A DNA stretch of 64,000 bases from DATBGO01 sp036558005 (lineage in GTDB: Bacteria > Actinomycetota > Actinomycetes > Streptosporangiales > Streptosporangiaceae). The notes below the pieces were generated by a model, which did not search any database, was not told the DNA's origin, and saw only the letters and a list, made by a program, of their open reading frames with translations. How positions within the stretch are numbered: position 1 is the stretch's first letter; every line of letters starts with the position of its first letter. The stretch spans positions 1-64,000 of the forward strand of contig DATBGO010000139.1 of assembly GCA_036558005.1 (NCBI GenBank), read 5' to 3'. The position numbers and the translations under genes were made by a program. Of the stretch, positions 16,697-24,876 are shown piece by piece.

Positions 16697-18283
16697 ATGC
16701 TCCCCATTGCTGGAGCCCTGCCCGGCACCAGGCAACAACTTCCCACACGCCGCACGGTCCTGGCCGGCGCGGCCAGCACCCTGGCGGCCGGCCTGCTGGC
16801 CGGGTGCGGCACCAGCAGCCGCGCCGCGCCCGCCGCGGTGACCGGGCGGCGCGGCGGGGTGCTGCGGGTCGGCCTGACCGGCGGCAGCGCCAGCGACACC
16901 CTGGACCCGCACCAGGGACTGAACTACCTAGACACCGCGCGGGCGCAGGCCCTGTATGAGCCCCTCGTCCAGCTCGACGCCGACGCCCGGATCGAATACG
17001 TGCTGGCCACCCAGATGAGCCCGCGCGACCCGCTGGCCACCCAGTGGGTGATCCGGCTGCGCCCCGGCGTTCAGTTCCACGACGGGCAGGCCCTCACCGC
17101 CACTGATGTCATCTACACGATGCGGCGGATCATCACGAACAAGTACTCGGCTATCAACGTGCTCGGCCCGGTGGACCCGGCCGGGATCAGGGCACTGGAC
17201 AAGCACAGCGTGCTGGTGCCGATGACCCGCCCCTACGCCACCCTGCCCGAGCAGCTCGCCGGGATCCTCACCGCCCAGATCCTGCCCGACGGGCTCAACC
17301 CCGCCACCGGTAAGCCCAACGGCACCGGCCCCTTCGCCTACCACCGCTTCACCCCGGGGCAGCGCAGCGTGTTCACCCGCAACCCGCGTTACTGGCGGGA
17401 CGGGCTGCCGTGGGCGGACACCCTGCAGATCCTGGACTTCCCCGACCCGGTGTCGCTGGCCGACGCGCTGCGCACCGGGGTCATCGACGCCGCCGGGACG
17501 CTGGACGGCCCGCAGTTCACCAGCCTGGCCACCACCACCGGCATCCACGCGGTCGCCTCCAAAGCCGGAACAATCGTGCCGTTCACGATGCGCACCGACC
17601 TGGCCCCCTTTGACGACGTAAGGGTCCGGCAGGCGCTGCGGCTGGCCGCCAGCCGCCCCCAGCTCATCGACTCCGCGCTGGACGGGTATGGCACCCCCGC
17701 CTCCGACGTGTTCTCCCCCTGGGATGCGGAATATGATCATGCGCTGCGCCGCGAGCAGGACATCCCCCAGTCCAAGCACCTGCTGAAGCAGGCCGGGCAG
17801 GAAGACCTGCGGGTGGAACTGGTGACCTCCCCGATCGCCACCGGCGCGGTCGCGATGGCCACGGTGCTGGCCGAGCAGGCCGCCGCCGCCGGGATCAGCA
17901 TCCGGCTGCGGCAGGTGGACCCCGGCACGTTCTTCGGCCCCCAGTACCTGCAATGGCCGTTTGCGCAGGACTTTTATTCCTACAGCCCGTATCTGGTGCA
18001 GGCCACCCTCTCGATGCTGCCAACCAGCCCATGGAATGAGACACACGAGGATAGCCCGGATTACATCCGGCTGTATCACGAGGCGAACGCCACCTTGAAC
18101 ACCAGCACCCGCAAGGAGATCGCCTACCGGATGCAGCAAGACGACTTCACCCACGGCGGGTACATCATCCCGGCATTCGTAGACACTCTTGACGCCTACA
18201 GCGCGACAGTGACGGGTTACCGGGAAAGCCGGGTCGGGCAGCCGGTGAACGACCTCAACTTCGCCGCCCTCGCCCTGACATGA
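16697..18283 (+). CDS. ABC-transporter substrate-binding lipoprotein, family 5 (peptide/nickel type), orphan
   Basis: A 528-residue protein starting MLPIAGALPG. It has a twin-arginine-like signal (TRRTVLAGAAST) that ends in a lipobox (LLAGC), so it is exported and lipid-anchored. The SBP_bac_5 fold is shown by LDPHQGLNYLDTARAQALYE, GVQFHDGQALTATDVIYTMR and GTGPFAYHRFTPG. Family members bind oligopeptides, nickel or opines. No permease or ATPase genes adjoin it, so it either serves a distant transporter or has a sensory role. It follows the DUF574 operon. Confidence 0.9.
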   Translation: MLPIAGALPGTRQQLPTRRTVLAGAASTLAAGLLAGCGTSSRAAPAAVTGRRGGVLRVGLTGGSASDTLDPHQGLNYLDTARAQALYEPLVQLDADARIEYVLATQMSPRDPLATQWVIRLRPGVQFHDGQALTATDVIYTMRRIITNKYSAINVLGPVDPAGIRALDKHSVLVPMTRPYATLPEQLAGILTAQILPDGLNPATGKPNGTGPFAYHRFTPGQRSVFTRNPRYWRDGLPWADTLQILDFPDPVSLADALRTGVIDAAGTLDGPQFTSLATTTGIHAVASKAGTIVPFTMRTDLAPFDDVRVRQALRLAASRPQLIDSALDGYGTPASDVFSPWDAEYDHALRREQDIPQSKHLLKQAGQEDLRVELVTSPIATGAVAMATVLAEQAAAAGISIRLRQVDPGTFFGPQYLQWPFAQDFYSYSPYLVQATLSMLPTSPWNETHEDSPDYIRLYHEANATLNTSTRKEIAYRMQQDDFTHGGYIIPAFVDTLDAYSATVTGYRESRVGQPVNDLNFAALALT

Positions 18284-18324
18284 ACCCCGGCACGGCCGCC
18301 CGCGCCGTTAACTGGAAGGAATAT

Positions 18325-18340
18325 GGGTGCGCGAGCACCC
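18325..18340. promoter_or_regulatory. Short perfect hairpin at a possible start codon
   Basis: GGGTGC-gcga-GCACCC is a tight 6-bp stem with a 4-base loop immediately after GGAAGG (18313-18320 region), covering possible ATG and GTG starts at 18323 and 18327. It may terminate the SBP transcript or block initiation. Confidence 0.4.
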
Positions 18341-18395
18341 ACATTCTTACGAGATAAGGCCGGCGGGAAACCACCCCCCCGACAGGACCCCTTCC

Positions 18396-19001
18396 GTGAA
18401 CCCCAGCACACCACAACACACCCAGCCAGCCCGGCCCGGCGGGCTGCTGAGCCAGGTCGCGGCCGGCCTGGCCGCCCGCAACCTGCCCATTCGGTACTCA
18501 CACGACCAGGACGAGGGCCTGCTGCGGGTCACCGGCCTGGCCAGCCGGTACTGCACCGTGATCGCCGAGGACAGCGGATACGTGCTGGCCGACTGCTGGC
18601 CCGCCGGGCCCCCGCCACCCCGCGCCAGCCCCCCGCCACCCCGCGCCAGCGCGCTGGCGGCCACCGCCATGCGGGTACTCGGTGACCGGGAGGGCTGGCA
18701 GCCCGGCGACCCGGTCACCGACCCCGACCTGACCCTGCTGAGCCGGGCCGGGCTGGCGCTGCGCGCCGCCGGGCTCACGGTCAGGCTGAACGTGCTCGCC
18801 GATGAGAAGAACCTGGAAGTCTGCACCCAGATCGTGGTCACCCGCCCGGGCCGGCCCGGCCGGGGCGAGGTGCGCATCGGGGATGACGGCACGTTCACCT
18901 GGGAATGCCACCACTCCCGCAGCCCCGGCGAGACCGTTAACCGCATCGCCAGCATCCTGGCCGGAGTCCTCGCCCCGGCTCCCGGCCTCGGCCCGCGCTG
19001 A
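18396..19001 (+). CDS. Hypothetical protein, YbjN-like size and context unknown
   Basis: From the GTG at 18396 (MNPSTPQHTQ as translated) the protein has 201 residues; an upstream GTG at 18327 would add 23 residues of poor character. The N-terminal domain includes GGLLSQVAAGLAARNLPIRY and RVTGLASRYCTVIAEDSGYV. A Pro-rich linker with a duplicated PPPPRAS unit follows. The C-terminal domain includes VRLNVLADEKNLEVCTQIVV and ECHHSRSPGETVNRIASILAG. No family is recognised and no signal or membrane segment is seen. It may belong with the SBP and DUF574 genes before it. Confidence 0.7.
   Translation: MNPSTPQHTQPARPGGLLSQVAAGLAARNLPIRYSHDQDEGLLRVTGLASRYCTVIAEDSGYVLADCWPAGPPPPRASPPPPRASALAATAMRVLGDREGWQPGDPVTDPDLTLLSRAGLALRAAGLTVRLNVLADEKNLEVCTQIVVTRPGRPGRGEVRIGDDGTFTWECHHSRSPGETVNRIASILAGVLAPAPGLGPR
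18608..18649 (+). repeat. 21-bp coding direct repeat, 2 units
   Basis: Two near-identical 21-bp units encode PPPPRAS twice in the linker of the hypothetical protein at 18396-19001. Confidence 0.8.
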
Positions 19002-19065
19002 CCATAGGGCTGGCGGCCTGCGGGCCGGTCGGTGGCGAGTGCTGCTGGCGTGATCGGATGGGGAC

Positions 19066-19950
19066 GTGAAGGTCAGGATCGGGATCGCGCTGGGGGCCGC
19101 GGGCGGGTTCGCGGAGTTCGCGGCGGCGGTTGACCAGCTGGAGGCGGCCGGGGTCGATTCGCTGTGGCTGCCGGAAATGGTGTTCGGGCCGCTCGCGGAG
19201 CCGTTCATCGGGATGACCTACGCGCTGGCCAGGACGCGGCGGCTGAAGGCGGGCACGTCGGTCGCGGTGCTGCCGGGGCGGCACCCGGTGCTGGTCGCCA
19301 AGCAGCTGGCCACGCTGGCCGGGCTCGCGCCAGGGCGGGTGCTGCCCGTCTTCGGGCTGAAGCCCGCCAGGGCCGCCGAGCTGCCGGTGTTCCCGGTGCC
19401 GGCCGGCCGCAGGGCCGCGGTGTTCGACGAGTCGATCGAGCTGCTCAGGCTGCTGCTCACCAAGGAGAGCGTCACGTTCAGCGGCGAGTTCTTCTCGGTT
19501 CAGGACGCCAGCGTGGGACCGCTGCCCGCCCGGCCGCTGGACATCTGGCTGGGCGGCAGCGCGCCGGCCGGGCTGCGCCGGGCCGGGCGGCTGGCCGACG
19601 GCTGGCTCGGCAGCTTCCTGACCCCGGCCGAGGCGGGTGCCGCCCGCGGCGCGATCCAGGCCGCGGCCGAGCAGGCGGGGCGGGAGATCGAGCCGGATCA
19701 CTACGGCATCAGCCTGGCGGTCGGGCCGGACGGCATCCCGGCTGAACTGGCCGAGGCGGTGACCCGGCGGCGGCCGGGGATCGACCCGGCCGCGCTCGCG
19801 GCGGGCAGCTGGGCCGCCGCCAGGACGCTGATCGGGGAGTACGTCGCGGCTGGCCTGACCAAGTTCGTGATCAGGCCAGCGGGCACGCCCGATTCGCTGG
19901 CCCGGTTCATCGACGGCTTCGCGGCCGGACTGCTCCCGCTGCAGGACTGA
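19066..19950 (+). CDS. LLM-class, probably F420-dependent, oxidoreductase
   Basis: A 294-residue TIM-barrel protein of the luciferase-like monooxygenase class, starting with GTG behind GGATGGGG. Diagnostic segments are VDQLEAAGVDSLWLPEMVFG, AGTSVAVLPGRHPVLVAKQ, and LDIWLGGSAPAGLRRAGRLADGWLG split by a short loop. Members in actinobacteria usually use coenzyme F420 for hydride transfer, so that cofactor is inferred from family and organism. Substrate is unknown and the neighbours give no hint. Confidence 0.87.
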   Translation: MKVRIGIALGAAGGFAEFAAAVDQLEAAGVDSLWLPEMVFGPLAEPFIGMTYALARTRRLKAGTSVAVLPGRHPVLVAKQLATLAGLAPGRVLPVFGLKPARAAELPVFPVPAGRRAAVFDESIELLRLLLTKESVTFSGEFFSVQDASVGPLPARPLDIWLGGSAPAGLRRAGRLADGWLGSFLTPAEAGAARGAIQAAAEQAGREIEPDHYGISLAVGPDGIPAELAEAVTRRRPGIDPAALAAGSWAAARTLIGEYVAAGLTKFVIRPAGTPDSLARFIDGFAAGLLPLQD

Positions 19951-19966
19951 CCGAACGCCTGGCGGG

Positions 19967-20008
19967 CCGTTCCGCGTGCGGTGCTCCGTTCCGCGTGCGG
20001 TGCTCCGT
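19967..20008. repeat. 19-bp non-coding tandem duplication
   Basis: ccgttccgcgtgcggtgct occurs twice in direct succession followed by the first bases of a third copy, in the gap between the convergent LLM and GT-C genes. The unit is not a multiple of three, unlike the coding repeats in this window. Confidence 0.85.
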
Positions 20009-20034
20009 CCCGGGGTCCCTCAGTCTCAACAGGC

Positions 20035-21678
20035 TCAGCCCCGCGGGGCCTGAGGGCTTACGCGCTGGTAGAGGCTCAGCTCGACGCCACGGGTAAGCCA
20101 GGTCCGGTTCAGTCTGAAGCCAAGCGCGCGCAGTTCGCGGGAGAACCGCGGCGAGACCCGTCCTCCTCGCTGGGCGAGCTGGGCAAGCCAGACCCGGGAT
20201 GCCACGGCGACCCGATGCCGGACCACCGGGCCCGGCGCCCAGGTCCCGCCGAGTGTCCCGGCCTGAGCTGGCGGCAGCGCCACCGCGACGTTCCTGAGCT
20301 GCCTGAGCCCGTACGGGTAGGCCGGGCCGATGGACTCCTGGATCGTGTTGTACCAGAGGACGTCGCCGGGCTCGATGTCGCGCGCGATGATCTGGTCTGC
20401 CGCGCGGATGTCATCGCCGTGGCCGCTGCCAGAGCGCAGCTGCAACTGCGCTGGCACGGCGAGCATCGTGATGATGGCGAGCACCGCCGCGCCGCCAGCC
20501 CAGCCCAGTGCCGCCAGCCCGGCGCCGGCCAGCAAGGCGGCCGCCGGAGCGCAGAAGACGACGTACCTGAAGACGTACACCGGCGTGACGAGCGAGCAGG
20601 CGATCAGGATCGCCGGGGGCAGGACCAGCCAGGGCAGGCACAGCGCGAGCAGGGCGCCGTGGCCCTCGCCCGCCGGGCCGCCGCCTGCCCAGCCGTCGCT
20701 CTTCCGTCCGCCGGGGTGGTTGGCTGGCGGCCGCCATCTGGCCAGCCCGCGGGCCGCGATCGCGGGCAGCATGGCCAGGCCGACGGCCACCGCCATCTGG
20801 CGCGGGCCGATCAGGCCGGTCAGGCCGGTGATCGAGCGGATGGCCGGCGTCCGGGCCCAGGCGAGTGTCACGCGCTGCCGCGTGCTCTCGATCAGCAACG
20901 GGCTGACCAGCGTGAAAGCGGCTGCCGTCGTGGCCAGCCAGCCAGCCGCCAGCGACCTCCTCGCCGTGTCGCCGGCCCGGCGCAGCCAGGCCCGGCCGAT
21001 GGGCACCGCATGCGCCGCGGCGAGCAGTAGCGCGAACGGATGCATGTACCCCAGGGCCGCCAGGCAGGCCGCGTACTTCGCTAGCCAGCCGCGCGCTGGC
21101 GACCCGGCGGCCGCGGCCTGCATAGCTCGCATCAGCAGATAGCTCGCCGCCACCGCCAGCGCGGTCACCATCCCGTATGGCCGGGCCGTCTGCCCGTACA
21201 GGCTCAGGCACGGCAGGGTCGCGAAGACCAGGCCGGCCGCCAGGCCAGCCCGCGGGGTGAGCAGGCGCCGCCCCAGCCCGGTGACGGCCGCCGCCGCGGC
21301 GGCCATCGCCAGCGCGGACGGCAGCCTGGTGGCCAGCTCGCCAGCACCTGCCAGCCGCACCACCGGCCACAAGGCGAGGTAGTAGGCGCCGTGCACCACG
21401 TCGACATGAGTCAGCATCCGCAGCAGGGCGGGGAAGGGGCGCTGCACCGCCGACAAGGTCGCGGCCTCGTCCCGCGAATACGAGGGCTGCCCGATCCGCC
21501 ACGCCATCGCCGCCAGCGTGACGAGCGCAGGCAGCAGCCACAGCGGCAACCGCGCGGGTATGCCCAGCCTGGTCCCGGCCGGCCGGGCGGCGGGCCGCTG
21601 CCGCTCAGCGGGGAGGGCAATGACGGTTCCCAGGGGGCGGCCAGCGGCCGCGGAGTGCCAGGCCTCATCGTCTTTCAC
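20035..21678 (-). CDS. GT-C-type integral membrane glycosyltransferase (GT39-like)
   Basis: A 547-residue protein with about ten hydrophobic segments spread over residues 45-400. The first periplasmic loop holds the acidic pair in YSRDEAATLSAVQRPF, where GT-C enzymes bind the polyprenyl-phosphate sugar donor. Other typical parts are VHGAYYLALWPVVRLAG and LYGQTARPYGMVTALAV. The last 150 residues form a soluble extracytoplasmic domain. It probably transfers mannose or arabinose to protein or lipid outside the membrane; the acceptor is not known. It is divergent from the ArsR-SRPBCC gene. Confidence 0.85.
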   Translation of the reverse strand: MKDDEAWHSAAAGRPLGTVIALPAERQRPAARPAGTRLGIPARLPLWLLPALVTLAAMAWRIGQPSYSRDEAATLSAVQRPFPALLRMLTHVDVVHGAYYLALWPVVRLAGAGELATRLPSALAMAAAAAAVTGLGRRLLTPRAGLAAGLVFATLPCLSLYGQTARPYGMVTALAVAASYLLMRAMQAAAAGSPARGWLAKYAACLAALGYMHPFALLLAAAHAVPIGRAWLRRAGDTARRSLAAGWLATTAAAFTLVSPLLIESTRQRVTLAWARTPAIRSITGLTGLIGPRQMAVAVGLAMLPAIAARGLARWRPPANHPGGRKSDGWAGGGPAGEGHGALLALCLPWLVLPPAILIACSLVTPVYVFRYVVFCAPAAALLAGAGLAALGWAGGAAVLAIITMLAVPAQLQLRSGSGHGDDIRAADQIIARDIEPGDVLWYNTIQESIGPAYPYGLRQLRNVAVALPPAQAGTLGGTWAPGPVVRHRVAVASRVWLAQLAQRGGRVSPRFSRELRALGFRLNRTWLTRGVELSLYQRVSPQAPRG

Positions 21679-21739
21679 GCAACAGACACGCTCCAGCAGG
21701 GGGAATGTTGCGTTCCGGGCTAAACCGTTACCGGGCCGA

Positions 21740-21769
21740 TTGACATGCAGCTAACGGGCTGCATATATT
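21740..21769 (+). promoter_or_regulatory. Sigma-70-like promoter of the ArsR-SRPBCC gene with embedded operator
   Basis: TTGACA (21740-21745) and TATATT (21764-21769) are spaced by 18 bases and stand out in this GC-rich DNA. Between them lies the inverted repeat ATGCAG-(8)-CTGCAT (21745-21764), which overlaps both boxes. A repressor bound there would block the polymerase. Confidence 0.75.
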
Positions 21770-21773
21770 CATT

Positions 21774-21795
21774 CATGCAGCCAGATGGCTGCATG
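21774..21795. promoter_or_regulatory. Perfect 22-bp palindrome at the ArsR gene's transcription start
   Basis: CATGCAGCC-agat-GGCTGCATG is a perfect palindrome with 9-bp arms. It repeats the ATGCAG/CTGCAT half-sites of the upstream inverted repeat and covers the expected +1 region, so it is a second operator, most likely for the ArsR domain encoded directly downstream. Confidence 0.75.
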
Positions 21796-21803
21796 ATCAG
21801 GAG

Positions 21804-22661
21804 ATGACGCGATTGGACGAGGTGTTCAAGGCGCTGGCTGACCCCAGCCGCCGCCGGCTGCTGGACAGCCTGAACGCACGGAACGGGCAGAGCCTGCGCG
21901 AGCTGTGCGCGGGACTGGACATGGCCAGGCAGTCGGTCAGCAAGCACCTAGCCGTGCTGGAGGACGCCAACCTGGTGGCCACTTTGTGGCGCGGCCGGGA
22001 GAAGCTGCACTACCTCAACGCGGAGCCGATCAACGCCATCGCCGAACGCTGGATCAGCCAGTACGACCGCGACCGGGTGCGTGCGCTCGCCGACCTGAAG
22101 ACAGCCCTGGAGGGGATGCCGATGACCAGCACGGAGTTCGTCTACCGGACCTACATCAAGACCACGCCGGAGCGACTCTGGCAGGCGCTGACCGACCCGG
22201 CTTTCACCAGCCGGTACTGGGGCGTGACGTTCACCACCGACTGGACCGCGGGCGCGCCGGTGACCTGGGAGCAGCAGGGGGTGCGGATCGCTGATCCGGC
22301 CCAGGTGGTGCTGGAAGCCGAGCCGTGCCGGCGGCTCGCCTACACCTGGCACACCGTCACCGCTGAGTTCGGGCAGGCGTTCGGGTTCAGCGAGGACATG
22401 GTCACCCGGCTGGCCGCCGAGCCCCGGTCGAAGGTGTCGTTCGAGATCGAGCAGCTTGGCCCGATGGTGAAGCTGACCGTCGTGCACGACGGGTTCGAGC
22501 CAGGCAGCGAGATGCTGCAGGGCGTCAGCCAGGGCTGGCCCGCCATCCTGTCCAGCCTCAAGACCCTGCTGGAGACCGGCGAGGCGCTCGCGTCCGGGCC
22601 GGACGACCCGGCCGGGCGGCAGGCAGCGCAGGAGAACGAGGCAGCGCAGGGCGCGCGCTGA
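21804..22661 (+). CDS. ArsR-type HTH regulator fused to an SRPBCC (AHSA1) domain
   Basis: A 285-residue fusion. Residues 1-95 form an ArsR winged helix (VFKALADPSRRRLLDSL, DMARQSVSKHLAVLEDANLV). Residues about 108-260 form an SRPBCC/AHSA1 ligand-binding domain (YRTYIKTTPERLWQALTDP, SRYWGVTFTTDW). No ArsR metal-site Cys cluster is seen. The ATG abuts AGGAG with no spacing, so a TTG at 21813 (spacing 9) could be the true start. The SRPBCC part may sense a hydrophobic ligand and release the ArsR part from the two palindromes upstream. Confidence 0.88.
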   Translation: MTRLDEVFKALADPSRRRLLDSLNARNGQSLRELCAGLDMARQSVSKHLAVLEDANLVATLWRGREKLHYLNAEPINAIAERWISQYDRDRVRALADLKTALEGMPMTSTEFVYRTYIKTTPERLWQALTDPAFTSRYWGVTFTTDWTAGAPVTWEQQGVRIADPAQVVLEAEPCRRLAYTWHTVTAEFGQAFGFSEDMVTRLAAEPRSKVSFEIEQLGPMVKLTVVHDGFEPGSEMLQGVSQGWPAILSSLKTLLETGEALASGPDDPAGRQAAQENEAAQGAR

Positions 22662-22705
22662 CCCGGGCGCTGCTCTGCCAGGCCGGTGTCGGGTCCCGGG
22701 TGGTG

Positions 22706-23530
22706 TCAGGGGTCCTGGGTGGCGGCGATTTTGGCCGCCGGGCTGTCGGCCGGGTGAAAGACCCCGAGGACCCGCATCGTCGAGGTGCCGGTGTTCTCCA
22801 GGCAGTGCGGCTGGCCGGGCGGCAGGTGCACGCAGCTGCCCGGGATCAGCTGGTGCCCGGCCGCGCCGTCGTCGCCCAGGTGCAGCACGCCGGACCCGGC
22901 CAGGACCAGGACCACCTCGTCATACGGGTGACTGTGGGACGGCGCCCGGCCCGGCGGGATCTCGCCGAGGAACTGGGTCGCCGCGGCGCAGCCGCGGGCC
23001 GGGCCGAACAGCACCCGGAACGTCCGGTCGCCGGTCGTCTCGGCGGCACAGTCAGCCAGGTCAGCCGCGACGGGCGGGCCCGCCGGGTCCGCGCCCGCCC
23101 CCGCATCCGCGTCCGGGCTCGTACCCGCGTCCGGGCTCGTACCTGCGTCCGTGCCCGCGCTGGTACCGGCTGCCCCGGGTCCGCCGGGCGGTGCCGCGGC
23201 GGGCAGCGCGACGGCGTCCAGGTGCAGGTCGGGACCGGCCGCGTGCAGCCGGTACCGGGTGCCGGGCGGGATCATCACCGCCCGGTCCGGGCCGACCGGC
23301 AGGCCCAGGTGGCCGCTGGATTCGAGCCGGCCGGCGCCGCTGACCACGAACCACAGCTCGCCGCCGGGTGCGCCGGCGCCGTCGAGATAGGCCCCGGCCG
23401 GGACGTCCACGATCCGCCGGCCCAGCTGCAGGCCGCCCGCCGCGGGGGCGAACAGCGTCCGCGCCCGGCCGCCGCCCGCGGCGTGCTCGGCCGTCACCTC
23501 GACCGCCTGGACGACGGCGGGTCCGGTCAT
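22706..23530 (-). CDS. Bicupin-domain protein
   Basis: A 274-residue protein with two cupin barrels joined by a low-complexity Asp/Ala/Gly/Ser linker (about 115-155). Cupin 1 includes PGGELWFVVSGAGRLESSG and MIPPGTRYRLHAAG but lacks the usual paired His, so it may not bind metal. Cupin 2 has PSHSHPYDEVVLVLAGSGVL and HLPPGQPHCLEN with the HxHx4-6E and later His metal ligands. It starts at an ATG behind AGAGGAG, 13 bases after the cysteine-desulfurase-like gene, so they form an operon. Its role may be as a dioxygenase, isomerase or sensor. Confidence 0.85.
   Translation of the reverse strand: MTGPAVVQAVEVTAEHAAGGGRARTLFAPAAGGLQLGRRIVDVPAGAYLDGAGAPGGELWFVVSGAGRLESSGHLGLPVGPDRAVMIPPGTRYRLHAAGPDLHLDAVALPAAAPPGGPGAAGTSAGTDAGTSPDAGTSPDADAGAGADPAGPPVAADLADCAAETTGDRTFRVLFGPARGCAAATQFLGEIPPGRAPSHSHPYDEVVLVLAGSGVLHLGDDGAAGHQLIPGSCVHLPPGQPHCLENTGTSTMRVLGVFHPADSPAAKIAATQDP
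23107..23160 (-). repeat. 18-bp coding tandem repeat in the bicupin linker
   Basis: Two exact 18-bp units (23107-23124 and 23125-23142) and a degenerate third encode a GTSPDA-type repeat in the linker between the two cupin barrels. Confidence 0.8.
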
Positions 23531-23543
23531 CTGGCTGCTCCTC

Positions 23544-24782
23544 TCACCGGGCGGCCGGCTGGTACGCCTCGACCAGGCTGGCGAGCGCGGCGTTGAACCG
23601 GTCGATCTCCTCCAGGGTGTTGTAGTGCGCCAGCCCGATCCGCAGCGCCTCGCCCCAGGCGATCCGGTCGTGCAGCCCCGGGGCGTAGTAGTTGCCGTGG
23701 CTCCAGACCCCGAAGCCGAGATCGGCGAGCTGGGAGCTTAGCGTTTCGCTGGGTACTCCATCGAAGTTCACCAGGAAGGTGGGCACCCGCCCGGTCATCG
23801 TCGGCAGCCCGTACAGCCGGGCGCTCGGCGGCAGGCCGCCCAGCAGGCGCTCGCCGAGCTGATTCTCCCAGTCCGTGACCGCCGCCCAGCCGCCCAGGCT
23901 GTCCAGGTAGTCGAACGCGCTGAGCAGGCCGGCCAGCAGCTCATAGGGGAGCGTGCCGGTCTCGAACCTGCGGCCGACCGGGTCCACCGGGGCCGGCCTG
24001 ACCCGGTAGGGCTGCCACGATTCGAGCAGTTCACGGCGGCCGTAGGCGATGCCCAGGTGCGGCCCGCAGAACTTGTACGCCGAGCAGATCAGCACGTCCG
24101 CGCCGATCTCGCGGGTGTCCATCGGCGCGTGCGGCGCGTACTGGACCGCGTCCACCCAGGCCAGCGCGCCGGCCTGGTGGGCGAGCTGGCAGACCGCGCG
24201 GGCGTCCACGATCGTGCCCACCGAGTTCGCCGCCCACGGGAACGCCACCACCTTGGTCCGCGGCCCGATCAGCCGCTCCAGGCTGGCCAGGTCCAGCGTG
24301 GTGTCGGCGTGCACGTCGGCCAGCCTGACCTCCAGCTGCCGGTCCATGGCCAGGTCCAGCCACGGCGCCACGTTCGCGTCGTGGTCCAGCCTGGTGACGA
24401 TGATCTCGTCGCCGGGCTGCAGCTCGCGGCCGAGCGTCCGGGTCAGGGTGTAGTTCAGCGCTGTCATGCTGGCGCCGAAGATGATCTCCTCGTGGGTGCA
24501 GCCGAGGAAGTTGGCCGCGGCCGCGCGGGCCTCGCTGACCAGCGCCTCCAGCCGCCTGCTGGTCGCGTACGGCGCGCCCAGGTTGCCGCTCGCGTCCCGG
24601 TACACCCGGGCCGCCGCCGCGGCTACCTCATCGGGCGTCTGGGTCCCGCCGGGCGCGTCGAGGAAAACGAAGTCGCCGCCGAGTGAGCTGAACCTGGCCC
24701 GCGCGCCGGCCAGCGCCAGGTCCGCGGTCTGCTGCGCTGCTGATTGCTGCTCTGCCATGTCCCGGTCCGTGCCGGGCGTCAT
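23544..24782 (-). CDS. Cysteine-desulfurase-like class V aminotransferase
   Basis: A 412-residue PLP protein of the group often named cysteine desulfurase-like (VC1184 type). Key parts are GASMTALNYTLTRTLGREL, the RLDHDANVAPW motif, and the PLP lysine in ICSAYKFCGPHLGIAYG. The ATG lies five bases after GGAG. True desulfurases have a mobile-loop Cys that I cannot place with confidence here, so sulfur transfer is not assured; a lyase or deaminase role is possible. No iron-sulfur assembly genes are near. It is co-transcribed with the bicupin. Confidence 0.85.
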   Translation of the reverse strand: MTPGTDRDMAEQQSAAQQTADLALAGARARFSSLGGDFVFLDAPGGTQTPDEVAAAAARVYRDASGNLGAPYATSRRLEALVSEARAAAANFLGCTHEEIIFGASMTALNYTLTRTLGRELQPGDEIIVTRLDHDANVAPWLDLAMDRQLEVRLADVHADTTLDLASLERLIGPRTKVVAFPWAANSVGTIVDARAVCQLAHQAGALAWVDAVQYAPHAPMDTREIGADVLICSAYKFCGPHLGIAYGRRELLESWQPYRVRPAPVDPVGRRFETGTLPYELLAGLLSAFDYLDSLGGWAAVTDWENQLGERLLGGLPPSARLYGLPTMTGRVPTFLVNFDGVPSETLSSQLADLGFGVWSHGNYYAPGLHDRIAWGEALRIGLAHYNTLEEIDRFNAALASLVEAYQPAAR

Positions 24783-24876
24783 GCGGTCTCCATACCGGGC
24801 ATTCGCGCTCTCCTTCGGTTCCGGTGCTGGTCAGCCACGGAGCGGCTCTTCGAGAGCAAGCTAAAACGAGATCGGT

